The notes: generated by a model not told the origin, from the letters alone. 64,000 nt of DNA from Brachynemurus nebulosus (GCA_035578155.1 JAPWDM010000022.1:2109076-2173075); one strand, 5' to 3'; counted from the first letter of the stretch, positions 1 through 12,682 are shown. Translations and numbers: made by a program.

Positions 1-130
1 TAATATACTTTGATAATAACGTGGCTATTATGGTAAGTCTAATTTTTGATTGGTTGACGCCATTAACAAACCAATTACATTGAATTTAAATACGTTGTTT
101 ATTGAGTTACAACTGTTCAAAATTTATAAT

Positions 131-311
131 ACCCTGCATAACATAGCGAATTTCCGTTTATAAAAATTTTTCTTAGAAACTAGTTGACATTGAATAATAT
201 TTTAAAGACTTTTTTTATGTGATTTTTTTCTCCTCTTTCCAATGGTGTAAAAAAATTTCACAAAAATTTTTAAATAATCGTAAGACATTTCGTTCGAGAG
301 TTATTACGCTG

Positions 312-386
<75 letters not shown>

Positions 387-532
387 CATATATATATGTA
401 TATATAAATTTTAGTGAATATTATTTTCGGTTTCTAGGGACCTCAAAACAAATTTCTGCCGTGATCCCGGGCTCAAGTCGCGTTATAACAGTGGCTGTAA
501 TAGCTGAATTTCATTCTGGAAATTCGCTAAAA
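131..532 (-). mobile_element. HINE/Helentron-like short element, copy 1 (3' hairpin lost)
   Basis: Read on the minus strand it begins at TTAGCGAATTT (near 530) and runs through the block common to the family (GGTCCCTAGAAACCGAAAAT, near 440), a (TA)n core at 316-383, and the 3' half ending in AAATTCGCTATGTTATGCAGG (reads from about 150 to 131). The terminal GCTGCGACAGGGGTA seen in complete copies is missing, so this copy has lost its 3' hairpin. It is non-coding; the open frame through the TA core only reads Tyr-Ile repeats. Family assignment is inferred from the asymmetric inverted repeats described for the complete copy at 25567-26217. Confidence 0.75.
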
Positions 533-826
533 GTTAGAGTAATGTTCTCTACATTTCTTTATTTTCACTTCTTTAATTTGTCCTCAGAACCCTGACTTAC
601 CGACTTAATACTCACTGAAACACGAACGCTTCGTTGTTATTTAATATAAAATTAATTTTCAAAAATATGACCAGTTATCTATATAAACATGTTCAAACAG
701 ACATTTTCAATTTAAGGTTCAAACGTACGTTTTTCAGTTATTTTACATACTTACAAGTATTACATTATTTTTACATAGTATAGTGCACATCATTCATAAA
801 ATAGCATTGAATTTCTCAATTAAAGG

Positions 827-1288
827 CAGTGAAATAGGGATGTGAAAAAAAAATCGATTTTTATACTAATCGATTATTTTTTTCTTATAATCGATTTTTA
901 ATAATCGATTCTCTAAATAAGAACAATCGATTTTTAATAAATCGATTATATAAATTACACTCTATTATTTCCTTATTATTTAAGTTGAAAGCTGAAAGAA
1001 AAACTTGGTTTGTTTTCTAGTTTTAAAACCAGAGGGTTGTCATTTTGGTTATTTTAACTAATCTTCATTCTAAATATGTAATTGTTAATATTAATCTGGT
1101 AGTTTTATTTTTATAGTTATAGAAAACTATGGAATTTTTTAAATAAAATTTAAAAAAATCGAATTTTTGGCAAAATCGATTATTTTTTTTTAAATTGTTT
1201 TTTTACAAATAGATTTATATTAAAAAAAGAAAAATCGATTATTTAGTAATCGTTTTTTTTCACTCTATGTCACATCCCTACAGTGAAA
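827..1288. mobile_element. hAT-type MITE with 8-bp target duplication
   Basis: A 446-bp non-coding element (835-1280) begins TAGGGATGTGA and ends TCACATCCCTA, a perfect 11-bp terminal inverted repeat. It is flanked by the identical 8-mer CAGTGAAA at 827-834 and 1281-1288. Eight-bp duplications and TAGGG/CAGGG ends are typical of the hAT superfamily. The interior is filled with ATCGATT-type palindromic motifs, dense near both ends, which may be transposase-binding repeats (inference). There is no ORF, so it would depend on a transposase supplied elsewhere. Confidence 0.85.
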
Positions 1289-3122
1289 TCAGTGACAATT
1301 TTCAAAGGAAATTTAGTTCAACAAAACTGGTGAGTTTCCAATTTTTTCCTTTTCCACATTGTTTTTGTTCAGATTTTTCATAAGTTTTTGACAACTGTTA
1401 CTTATTCAAATTTTGGCCTCAATATGGCGGATTTCCTTATAATATCCACACTGTTATTAAGAATATTGTAAAGTCAATGTTGAATTCTATGATTATAACA
1501 CATAAGTCATACGCGCATGCCTATTTTCAGAGTCTACTAAATCCATTTTACAAAAATCGCAAAAAACCATAACTCAATTCAAAAATTAACTATTTCAATT
1601 AGAATAATTCTGTTATTAGTTCATAATGTTGATTAAATATAGGTTTAAGTATAAGAAAAATACTTCCACCAAAGAAAAGAAAAAAGAATTACTTTCGCTT
1701 GTTTTAATAAGTTTATACAAAATTCTATTTTTTTAAACCTCAATACTCAAAACTGATCGTAGTTTCCGATATAAATATTAAAAGTATGACATTTAGCTTT
1801 AACCCAACAATAGGGGTGTTGCAACGAATATTCGGTAGTTTTTCGGTATTCGACTTATTTGACCACTTTTTGATATTCGGCGGAATGGACAAAATATTAG
1901 ATACATGCAATATTCTATACATTTTAAATGACATTTACTACCAGCTATTACTTATAATATAAGTACCTATTCTATTCAAAATAAAATAATTCATGTCATA
2001 CTCTAAAAGTATTTATTAGGATTTATTTTTTTATAATTAATCAAATTCGCACATAATCTTCTAGTAAACCATTAATTGCTGCAATTCATTGTTGAATATA
2101 AAAAAAAGCCTTTTAAAAAGCTAAAATTTCAAAAAAAATATTTTGTCTAAATTTATTTAACTTTTAAGACTTTTTACCCAAAAATGTTAGGCGCTATTTT
2201 TTTCTTTCATATATTGTGTACCATCTCGTTTAAAAGAATTTGCTATATAAGAGAATAAAATTATATTTTTGTAAATTATAAATAGCATATAAGATATAAA
2301 GAAAAAAAATATTTTGAAAAACATGCGACATCTTCAATTTTTTGAGCGTCAAAGATACCAAATATTATTCGTCCTAATAGTAATCGGCTCTTCGGTCAGA
2401 TGCTGACCAAATATCGAGTTATAAGCTTAGGCATACACACCATCTTAAAAGTCCACATCGTGCAAATATATTTTCAAGCTGAATACCCTATACTTGGCTA
2501 TACTAAAAAAATATGTCTGTCATCTTTTGTGATATTTGCTATATACTATATTTTATTATATTATAATAAGTAGATGATTTTTAAAACAATACACCACAGT
2601 ATGCAGTGGAATAAACTATTATATAAAATAAAAAACAAACAACACAAAAAAGCTAAAAAAAATGAAAAAAAAAACGGAATTATGGTCATGAAATAACAAT
2701 ATGTTAGAAAAATGACAGATTCTATGTTATATGTGAAAATAACACGTATCTGTGTATATAGTCCGTGCAGCCCTATGTGTATTGTATAGACTATAAAACC
2801 GAGTTGTCATATATTTTTACAACATTTTGTCATTTTTTTTTTGCTAGAATATTTTCTAAGTACTGTTTTCTATTTTGTTTATTTGCTTATTTATATATGT
2901 ATACAGGTGAATGTTTATTTACTAGCGTTTTCTAAGGTTAAATACCTTTAAAACTGAAAAAAATTCCATTTTTTCTGTTGTTCTTTTTTTTCAGGAAATA
3001 TTATTAACAAGACATTTCAAAAATATATTTCCGAATTTTCAAAGCGGTATTTGATATCCTTCATATGTTTTCTCTAAATTGTTGAATGCCAAAATAGACG
3101 AAAACATGGATATTAATTTTTT
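1289..3122. other. AT-rich non-coding stretch
   Basis: No convincing ORF, RNA gene or splice-flanked exon was seen. It is AT-rich with many homopolymer runs. One isolated hAT-like end lies at 1811 and is listed separately; I found no matching partner end downstream. Confidence 0.6.
1811..1880 (+). mobile_element. Solo hAT-like terminus
   Basis: The sequence starts TAGGGGTGTTGCAACGAATA and continues with repeated ATTCGG motifs. This is the layout of hAT termini (TAGGGRTG core plus short subterminal repeats) seen in complete elements at 835 and 17005. No inverted partner was found, so it is a one-ended relic; its inner limit is unclear. Confidence 0.4.
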
Positions 3123-3290
3123 TTAACACTTTGACGGTCATTGACGTCATTGGATGTCCAGTGAAACCTTACTAACTCAGACACCAGGTCGTACGACGTC
3201 AACAATTGCATATAAAAAATGTATTAGCTGTCAAAATAGTGTACCAGTTGGGCATTTGATCATTATAGGTTATAACCGTCATTGTGTTAA
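3123..3290. mobile_element. TTAA-flanked MITE, piggyBac-like
   Basis: The 160-bp core (3127-3286) is bordered on both sides by TTAA. Its ends are imperfect inverted repeats, CACTTTGACGGTCA and (reverse complement) CACAATGACGGTTA. TTAA duplications are the hallmark of piggyBac transposition, and a C-rich first triplet fits loosely. It is non-coding. The TIR resembles CACTTTACAGTCC of the TTAA element at 11870-12678, so they may be related families. Confidence 0.55.
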
Positions 3291-3874
3291 AAAATTCATA
3301 CAAATTTCCCAATCTTTTACTTTCTGAATTTTTTTTTGGTTTCAGAGGTCTATTTCAGAGAAGTAAAAAGATACAAATTCATAATACTTAATTGTAACAG
3401 AGTAGGTATTTCTTAAAAAAGTGTAATTACGGTAAATAAAAATTTTCTTAAAAATTATGTGTAATTATTAAATAGTTCAATATTCATAATAAAACTTTCC
3501 CATGTTAAATTTTATATATTCTTAGGTGCCTGAAACAGCCTGTATATTCGTCACACGTAAATTTTTTAAAATGAATTCACTAGTGATAATTATGGCGGCT
3601 AGAGCGCTAACCATCTGAGAAGTTATCAAACCTGTCATTTGCATAATTGTAAAATTTAGCCTATACAAGCTGTTTGGCATCCATTTCCTCTGGTGTTGGG
3701 GTTTAGACTCCCGATTAAAAATAAATTGTTTTGGAAATTTCAGCCATCTTGTCTCGGAATTATTTTGCTAGTCTCACAGCATTAAAATCATTCCTGTATA
3801 CAAAATGATAAACAGGTATACGTAAAATTGCATGACTGTAAAGACAACTTTTCATAAAATATATATATTCGATG
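3291..3874. other. AT-rich non-coding stretch
   Basis: No gene, repeat pair or other structured feature could be supported here. Confidence 0.5.
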
Positions 3875-4335
3875 TACACTACTGTCGGAAAGCAAGACTA
3901 ATGGTTATAAATCATGTAATTATAGATAAATTTGGACGTTTTGGAATTGAGGTTCGTGGTTATCGTTAGATAGATACTCAACTCAAACAAGATAATACTG
4001 AACGTTTGTAAAGTATTATCTTTCTCCTTTAATACTATAATCTTACCGAATTTTGCCGTCGATAATTTAAATTTTCGCTCTATATGTATTTTTTTCCAAT
4101 TGTATTAGGTACATATTCGGCACTCATATGTATAAGATTGTAGTACTACTCAGAACAGAATTGTTCTCAGAGCATACAGTTTTGAACAATCAACAACAAA
4201 GTGGTAGACCCCCTCAAAAAGTCAAGTAATCGAATTTTGTTAATCTAAACATTTTCAGGTGGAGTAATAATAGAGTTTTGTTGCCGCACAATTTTTATTT
4301 TTATTTAGGGTAAAAGCTTCTATACTCGAACGCGA

Positions 4336-4792
4336 TTCAATACTCGAACCACAGAATACAGAACGAACGGTAGTATCTCTAGACTACTGAAACTAGCGTA
4401 ACGCTAAAGGATAAAAAATACCCCACCACTATCTTATATATGTGCACGCGAAGTTGTGTGTGGTAGTGCGATATATGGTTGTGTGTATGCGTGTCTTGCA
4501 TACGCATATACTAAAAAAATACATAATATATATGTGGTACGTACATGCAACATACCGTGTCAACACAACGGCAACAGTATGACAATAATTGAAACACACC
4601 CGTTGGAAGCTAGTAAGTGAATGACAACATAGTTCTGTAAAAAGCACATACTTGCCCATAAGTGATTGCAGAAAAGAGGTAGTTGTATTCCTTCCAGTGT
4701 TCCATGACTCGAACAGTTTTGATATTTTATATATTAGTGAAGTTATTTCTGAAAGAAAAAACCATAAATATCAAAACTGTTCGAGTATTGAA
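4336..4792. repeat. Internal inverted-repeat unit in the Tc1-like element
   Basis: TTCAATACTCGAAC at the left is repeated inverted as GTTCGAGTATTGAA at the right, enclosing 457 bp. The TACTCGAAC motif also occurs just outside the left end (near 4322). It could be a nested MITE or subterminal repeats of the host element; the data do not decide. Its right part includes the tight hairpin at 4707-4786. Confidence 0.45.
4707..4786. repeat. 80-nt perfect-stem hairpin
   Basis: ACTCGAACAGTTTTGATATT is followed about 35 nt later by its exact reverse complement, giving a stem of about 21 bp closing an A/T-rich loop. Size and stem length are like a small-RNA precursor, but a transposon-derived hairpin is more likely because the TACTCGAAC motif recurs in the surrounding element. 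Confidence 0.55.
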
Positions 4793-4961
4793 CCGGTTAT
4801 TTATTTATTTATTTTTTTTTGACCACACATAATATTAAGCATACATGTCATTGTTTATAATGATTGCTATAGGTTTGCATTAAATGTATGTATTTATTAA
4901 CAATAAATTCAAGAATCTTTTATTAAACTTCCTTGGTCTTAAACTTTCCGACGGTACTGTA

Positions 4962-5865
4962 TGTGTTTCTAGGATATGCAAGTGCACCACATATAAATTT
5001 AAAAAGATTTTATTCACTCACGATCAGTGATTTTTCATTCAAATATGATCGATGTGATTAAATTAGTTGTATGTCTATGATCCTGAAAATACCTAGACAC
5101 ATGCGAATTTTCAATATTTCTAATAGACAAATATACATATAAAACTGAACATTTTCATAAATTATAATCTTGTTGATAGATTTCACAGTGTATGGATCTA
5201 TGTTACAACATAATACATAATATGTCTGGTACTTCCATTGTACAACATGAATTATGTATTTAAGTATATTCATCATAATCTTTCATCATGGTTCTTCAAA
5301 CTCGAATAAAATTTACCTAATTTGAAAACCTTATCTGACAAATCAACATTTAAGATAAAGGCTTTCTTTCTTGTCTATTTTTTTATTCTTATTTTTTGGT
5401 CTTCCGTATCAAAATTGGCAAAACGGAGCACTTATGGAATCACTTCGGTGATCGTCCGTCTGTCAGAGGCGATTTTTTTTGAAACCATTCAACGGGAAAA
5501 TTTGTTTAGCGCACAGATAGAGTGTGATGGCATAATTATTATAGATGTCTAGTTGAATTTCAGTTCTAGTGGCTAATTTCAAGCGATGATTTGGAAAGTG
5601 AGAAAAAATTTTATCAATTCTGTAATACATAACTACATATTTTATTCTTTCTTTCTCCGAACCCTTATCCTTAGGAGAATGGCTCGAAAAAATCTGAAAA
5701 CATTTACGAAAATTGAGAATGACGAGTAGATTGAACGAAAATTATCAGAATTTCCTTGGTAGGTATAATAAGGAGAAAAGTTGACACATTTTGCTTTAAC
5801 GTAGTTGCTCCGAGACAGTCAGGTACAAAAGTATAACTCAGCGAAAATTGTATATTGTGCAATAA
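4962..5865. other. Non-coding stretch
   Basis: No coding or repeat structure could be supported. Short ORFs present have no recognisable motifs or codon bias. Confidence 0.5.
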
Positions 5866-5962
5866 GTGCGGGAAATTGTCGATTGCCCACGAAAGCGAAG
5901 TTGAGCGCACTCACTCCGTTCATGCGCTCATTCGCTTGAGTGGGCAACCGACAATCCCGCAC
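5866..5962. repeat. Hairpin at the left end of the foldback element
   Basis: GTGCGGGAAATTGTCGATTG at the left pairs with CCGACAATCCCGCAC at the right, with a GC-rich middle containing GAGCGCACTCACTC. The right half (from 5931) is also the outer part of the large foldback palindrome and reappears inverted at 9478-9545. The left half may mark an older fold of the same family. Confidence 0.6.
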
Positions 5963-6427
5963 GAGTTGCACATATTATTTTTTATTACGAATTTCACATA
6001 CTTTTTTCTATTATTATTACTATTTTTGACATTTTTATTACTTTTTACAATAATATTTTTAAGTGTTCGTCTTTTTTTCTGAATTATTTATTGTTTAAAT
6101 TACTTTGTTGGTGGTTTCTACACAAATAATTATGAAATATTTATTAAATGAAAAATCAAGAGGCGGCTTTGCGTGTTTTGGTTAAATTTTGCGTGTTTTA
6201 TTGTCAGTTTGCGTGTGGAAAGTTACTTTTTATTACTCATACAGGAGAAGTACTAACTTGGCGCACACATTTCTGTACGCAAAATAGCTGTTTGCCCACT
6301 GTACTCTTCCCGCATACTTTTTTGTGTGTGGAAAGTAACTTTCCACACGCAAATTGACAATAAAACACGCAAAATTTAAACCAAACAGGCAAAGCCGCCT
6401 CTTGATTTTTCATTTAATAAATATTTC

Positions 6428-6429
<2 letters not shown>

Positions 6430-6486
<57 letters not shown>
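6430..6486. repeat. (TA)n microsatellite at the Helitron 5' edge
   Basis: A perfect TA run of about 55 bp between the palindrome's inner stem and the Helitron start. It is absent from the corresponding place in the left arm (near 6125-6131), so it arrived with or expanded after the Helitron insertion. Confidence 0.85.
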
Positions 6487-6489
<3 letters not shown>

Positions 6490-7509
6490 ATGTCCCAATG
6501 TTAGGCTACGATAAACTGCGAAACTACTGAACCAATTTTGATCAAATTTGGTAATTATCTATAATTTGGTATAAAAGATAGGATAGTCTTTATCTCAATT
6601 ATTGACTTTAAAATGTCTTCTTTGCAAATTAAATGTTTTAATAATACTATTTTGTACTTAAAATCTATATAAATCTGAAAATATATACATACGTATGTTT
6701 GTTATTATTAGTTCCATAGTTTCCATAGTTTCAAAGTATACATTGGCAAAAATTACAACATCTTTTACAATTGACATAAATTATGGTCCATCTCACTTAA
6801 ATTTAACCATGCTTCATCACTTACAAATTTAAGGAATTCCCGTTTTCTTAGCTTTATCTCTTTCATTATTGCAAAAGCGTAAATTTTAAATTTGCAGTTT
6901 GTTTTTAGAAAAGAACAGAAGATTGATTTGTTTCGAATATCTGAATTATTGAACTTTTTATCGATGACTGTTGATCAATTTTGAATAAATATTAATGCAA
7001 ATTTTACGAAAAAAATGTTTTCGTAAAAAAAATATAGTGTAAAATACATGAGAAATAAGCCGTTTTTTCCCACTTATTGTACAAACTACTATTATTATTA
7101 TAGTGTGTATTGTGTTATATAATAATTGTGCAGTGTACCTAAAACCATCAATATGGGAATCTATGGAAAAATCTCATTGTTTAGCGAGCGAACCGAAGCA
7201 CGTTATTCTCGCGCCTATTCTCAATCCCATATGATTTAAAATTGGCTAAACTATTTTCAGCTTTATTAGTAAATCGTATGGCAAGCGAAGCGAAGCATTA
7301 CATGGAATTAACCTTTTATAGAAGTTTAGCGAGCGAAGCGAAGTACTTTATTCTCGCGCCTATTCTCAACCCCATATGATTTAAAATTGGCTAAACTACT
7401 TTCAGCTTTATTAGTAAATATTGATTTGATTGTATCAAAATGATAAGAAAAAATTAATTCAATCAATTATAACTACCGAGCCACAGCAACGCGTGGCCGG
7501 GTCAGCTAG
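6486..7509 (+). mobile_element. Non-autonomous Helitron
   Basis: Starts TCTCATGTCCC after an A and ends with the classic Helitron 3' signature: a GCCAC...GCGTGGC stem-loop (near 7482-7498), then GGGTCAGCTAG followed by T. TC...CTRR ends and insertion between A and T match the canonical Helitron family. The 1.02-kb body has no Rep/helicase coding capacity. It contains a tandem duplication of about 144 bp (TTAGCGAGCGAA at 7181 and TTAGCGAGCGAAGCGAAG at 7325). It would need an autonomous partner in trans. Confidence 0.85.
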
Positions 7510-7960
7510 TTATTTGTATAGAAACCACCAACAAAGTAATTTAAACAATAAATAATTCAGAAAAAAAAGACGAACACTTAAAATGGTTATTTTAAAAAGT
7601 AATAAAATTGTCAAAAATAGTAATAATAATAGAAAATACCCCTGTCGCAGCATCCTGCATAACATAGCGAATTTCCGTTTATAAAAGTTAGCTTTTCTCG
7701 GAAACTAGTTGACATAGAACAATAGTTTAAAGACCTTTTTTTTTGTAATTTTTCCTCCCCTTTTAAATGGTGTAAAAAAATTTCGCAAAAATTGTTGTTT
7801 AAGTGGAAATTTTGGCAAAAAACTAATTTTTTGCAAGAATAAAAACCATGTTCCTGGCATCCGATGTGTCTGGTTAACGAACTCGTCCAACGGTTTGGAA
7901 CTTCCAATATTTTAACCAAATTTCGTAAACCTAGGACATTCCGTTCGAGAGTTATCGTGC

Positions 7961-8051
<91 letters not shown>

Positions 8052-8054
<3 letters not shown>

Positions 8055-9271
8055 TGGCCATCCAATGGTACGTACTCCGATTTTACGTAGTGACGTCAGC
8101 GATTTAGTGGGGTTCCCCTCTCACAGATATGTTGTTGTTTGTCTGTGTTGGTGAAAATTTATGTACCAAGCCCGAGTCAGGGCCGTAGGTAATATTGTCT
8201 GAGGGTCTCGTAGCCTTTAAAAATTTTAAAATTTCACTGAAGATATATATGCACATATTCTGAATACGTAATATGCAAAATGCAAATGTAAAATAAGTAA
8301 CGTAAAATTCTAGAATATTCTAATCATCAACTAGCAGAGATATCAAAAAACAAACTTCACCGTTGAATTGGTCATTAAAAATGAGATTAAACAGTGTAGT
8401 TTGACAAAAATTCTAGAATGTTCTATTTGTCAACTAGCAAAGATATTAAAAAATCAATTATACCATTTAATTGTCCATTGAAAAAGAGATCAAATTACAC
8501 ATTTTGACAAATGTTCTGGAATATTCTATTCGTCAACTAGCAAAGATATTCAAAAACAAACGTCGCCATTTAATTGAGTACCAAAAAAGAGACTAAATAA
8601 CATATTTTGAGAAATGTTCTAGAATATTCTATTTGTCAACTAACAAAGATATTGGAAAATCTACTGCACCACTTAATTGTCCAACCGAAATTAAACTAAT
8701 GTAAACCAAATGTCCGATTTTGACAAACAATTTTTGCTATCTGACGAATAGAATATTCTAGAACATTTATGAAAATGTGCTATTCCGTCTTTTATTCGAT
8801 GACCAATTAAATGGTGCAATCGATTGTTCGATATTTTTGTTAGTTGACGAATAGAACATTCTAGAATTTTTGTAAAAATGCTTGCTTATTCTAATTTTTA
8901 GTGGGCAATTCAATAGTGAAGTTTGTTTTTTGGTATCTTTGCCAATTCACGAGTAGAATATTCTAGAATTTTTGTCAGCTTCCGCTATTTGGCGTCTTTT
9001 ACGCTAATGAATGCGATAGTGAAGTTGATTTTTGGACAGTTTTCTAAAAGTTGTCACTCATATTCATTAGTATAACATTCGATTTCCTTTGTCTACACAA
9101 CCGAATTTTAAGTGTAAATTGTCTCTTAAGATAATATTGTTTTAAATAAATTCAGATAAATAATATTTACCAACCCCCCAAAACAAAAGTTTACCGACGC
9201 CCCTGATCTTCCGATTTTACGTACTTCCCCTTAAATTTGCACCGACCACTACGTAAAATTGGATTTGTGGT

Positions 9272-9274
<3 letters not shown>
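8052..9274. mobile_element. TA-flanked foldback element in the HINE (TA)n core
   Basis: The element begins CAGTGGCCATCCAATGGTAC and is bordered by TA from the (TA)n tract on each side. Inverted copies of CCGATTTTACGTAGTG / CACTACGTAAAATTGG lie near its two ends (about 8077-8092 and 9246-9262). The centre is a large imperfect palindrome of 103-bp repeats (8307-9060). No transposase frame is present. TA flanks and CAGTGGC start suggest the Tc1/mariner superfamily, but this is tentative. Confidence 0.6.
8307..8968. repeat. 103-bp repeats, direct then inverted, each with an HSE-like core
   Basis: TTCTAGAATATTCTA or a close variant occurs at 8308, 8411, 8514 and 8617, then in inverted orientation at 8751, 8854 and 8956. 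Spacing is 103, 103, 103 and then 103, 102 bp. Between cores the units share TTTGTCAACTAGCAAAGATA and a CCATTTAATTG block. The core matches the heat shock element pattern of alternating TTC and GAA spaced 2 bp apart (three or four units). Whether heat shock factor binds is inference. Confidence 0.75.
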
Positions 9275-9338
<64 letters not shown>

Positions 9339-9545
9339 TATATGTATATAAATTTTAGCGAATATTATTTTCGGTTTCTAGGGACCTCAAAACAAATTTC
9401 TGCCATGGTCCCGGGCTCAGGTCGCGTTATGCCAGTGGCTGTAATAGCTGAATTCCATTCTGGAAATTCGCTAAAAGTATGTGAAATTCGTAATAAAAAA
9501 TAATATGTGCAACTCGTGCGGGATTTTCGATTGCCCCCTCAAGCG

Positions 9546-11765
9546 AATTTATAAAAAAAAGAAAATTTTCTGAGAAATTTTCTTTTTTTTATATTTTTTA
9601 TAAATTTAAATACTGTTATTGATAAAAATGTGAATAAAGCTGAGAAAATGTTTTTTTTCATTTTGAATTATGATCCTTTAATTTTTTCTAAAATTCAATC
9701 GAATGAAACACAAAAACGGCTGGATGGATTAAACTGAAACTCAGTGGGGTTTTTATGGGTATATTGAACTGTAAAATTGAGCTACACTTAACATTAGTGG
9801 TTTTCTCGAAGTTTTTAATTCAGCGCTTGATTTTCCAAAGAGCCACCAAAAGCTTTTTTTTTCTTGATTTTTCAAATTCATGTAAAGTATGTAAAAAAAA
9901 TTTTTTCCGACAAAACAATAGCTAATCCTTGTAGAGAATTTATTCGAGTTTTAAAACACCCGTTCAATTTTCTGTGTGGTAATTGGTTGCTGAGATATCG
10001 ATGGTCAAAGAAGAAATGATCTTTTTCCATTCGAGGTCCTATATCTCAGCGAGAAGTGGTCATATGAAAGTCTATAAAAAAGCAAATTAAAGCTGAATGA
10101 ACAAGTTATCCAGTCCATATGATGGTTAAGTCGGAAAAATTTTTTCCAAGTCCGTGGACCAAAAAAAAAAACCGAAAAAATTTCGAAAATTTTTTTTTCA
10201 GTGTATTTATTAGGATTGCGCCACATACGTTACTTTGAAAATTTTTTTATCGCAAGTCCCGAAACTAGAAACTTCCAGCTTTAAATTGCTTTGCTTGCGA
10301 CTCCGATACGACCATTTTTCACGAAGATACAGCCATTTGAAAAATCGCTAAAAATTTGGAATTTTTTTTTGATCCTTTAATTATTTCCGCTAGTGTGTGT
10401 GTACTGAGATAATTTTTAGTAGTAACCGCTAAAAAACAAAATCTTTCAAAAAACTTGTAAATATTTTAATACATCACAAGATTAATTACCATTTGAAATG
10501 AACCTTTATTATTCTGCCGACTTATTTTCGTTTCTTTTTACCCATTTATATGTCTTTTCATCAAATTTAAAATGTGTAAATAGAATATATGTTTCAGTTT
10601 ATTAGAAAAATATGTAACATACTAACATAGTTAAAACATTAATTAAATGAAAACATCCATTGAAATTAATTAACAGAAACAACAAACAAACCACTAAAAA
10701 TAAATATTTCGACATAAGATAAAAAGACACCATTTAATAAAACATAAAATAATTTTGCGAACTCACATTTCGTTTGTTTAATGAATGGACATTTAAATCC
10801 AGTAGAATTTCGTATTTGATATTAACAGGACAGTTAGAGATTATAATCCGAGAATCGCGTAATTAAATTAGGTAATAATGACGGACAATTTAATATTCTG
10901 GAGACTGTAAAATTGAGACATACTTGCCAGCACTTTCTAAGCAAAAAAGTGTAGGCCAATATTACGGCTTAAATAAGATTTTTCTAAAAAATTCACAACT
11001 AACAAAAAATAATTATAGTACAATTACAGAGGTAATATAACCCATATAATGTGAAAATTAAAACTAATTTCACGAAATTTAAAAAAAAGTTAATGCGAAA
11101 AAGGATTGCCTCTATTAATATGAATTTGTAAGTACAAGTTGATATTAGCCCATAATAACTATCTGCAGAAGGGACGGATGTATGATAGTTCTACACATAA
11201 CATAAATGCGTAAAAAATAGTGTAAATACACGAAAAAATGGAAACCTATTATGCAATGTTTAGATTTTATGCATTTCGTTTGTAATTGCACTCGTTGCTC
11301 AGTAGCTCTGCGAACTTTTGATAAGTTTAATAATACTATATTATACAGAATATCTCACCCTATAGCTATATATTATTTAATAAAATAGGAGCACCTATCA
11401 TTTTAATAATCCCTCATTGTCTTGTAAAGTTACTTAGACGTAAGAATCAGATTATTACTTAAGTATCCTTTCCACAGCATGCAACAATCTAATAAAAGGA
11501 TTTATAACACCAAGAGAGATGCTGATATGAAAATGAATGCATTTCGAAGGGGTGTTCTAAATATTTAAAATCTTAATAAACATTAACGTAATTCTATTAT
11601 AAAATACCACACATTTTGTTTCAAGAAACTGAATTTATATTATATTGTATTTAGCTGAAGGTATACCATTTTAGAAGTGAACAAGTGGAGATGATATAGT
11701 AATTTGAATTTTGACTGCACCACACCCGCTCTTTTCATTTTGTTAGTGGTATGTGTGTTGGGTGT
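9546..11765. other. AT-rich non-coding stretch, repeat-like in its first 850 bp
   Basis: 9546-10400 contains ACGGCTGGATGGATTAAACT and a GATCCTTTAATT block present at both 9671 and 10371, suggesting a transposon remnant, but ends were not found. 10400-11765 is very AT-rich and shows no gene. An ORF on the minus strand at 10005-10226 has no motif and is not taken as coding. Confidence 0.45.
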
Positions 11766-11865
11766 TAAGGAACTTAATATCTACTTTGGTATTGTATTGA
11801 ATAATGAGTTAATTTTGAATGCACAATAGTTAGTACAGGTAGAACATCTTAGCGATTAACACTTT

Positions 11866-12682
<817 letters not shown>

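Larger units (their letters stand above)
3875..4961. mobile_element. TA-flanked Tc1/mariner-like non-coding element
   Basis: The core (3877-4959) has ends CACTACTGTCGGAAAG and, read inward from the right, CAGTACCGTCGGAAAG; they differ at only two positions. TA dinucleotides flank both sides, as expected for the Tc1/mariner superfamily. At about 1.08 kb it is long enough to have held a transposase, but no open transposase frame remains. A second inverted-repeat unit (4336-4792) lies inside it. Confidence 0.5.
7638..9478 (-). mobile_element. HINE copy 2, interrupted by a TA-flanked element
   Basis: In minus orientation: 5' end at TTAGCGAATTTCC (9477), the shared 5' block to 9340, (TA)n, then a 1.2-kb insertion (8052-9274), (TA)n again, and the 3' half ending with the subterminal AAATTCGCTATG, the GCAG-GATG-CTGC hairpin and GACAGGGGTA at 7639. 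Flanks are runs of A; the intact arm of the host palindrome has six A's where this element sits between four and about two, consistent with insertion between two A/T residues, as reported for Helentron-type elements. Confidence 0.85.
5931..9545. mobile_element. Foldback palindrome split by two Helitron-type insertions
   Basis: The left arm (5931 to about 6250) pairs with three right-arm pieces: 6330-6430, 7511-7638 and 9478-9545, in perfect order. With the intervening DNA removed the palindrome would be about 700 bp. The inner stem carries repeats of GCGTGTTTTATTGTCA and GTGTGGAAAGTTAC types. The gaps are a (TA)n tract plus Helitron (6431-7510) and a HINE (7639-9477). Because the left arm is uninterrupted it shows what both insertion sites looked like before insertion. 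There is no ORF of substance; the superfamily is not assigned. Confidence 0.8.

Noticed and set aside
219..407. ORFs across (TA)n tracts encoding long Tyr-Ile runs (also near 7864, 9237, 14534, 23329, 25698, 38721)
   Set aside because: They are produced by translating TA microsatellites; no start context, motif or conservation is visible.
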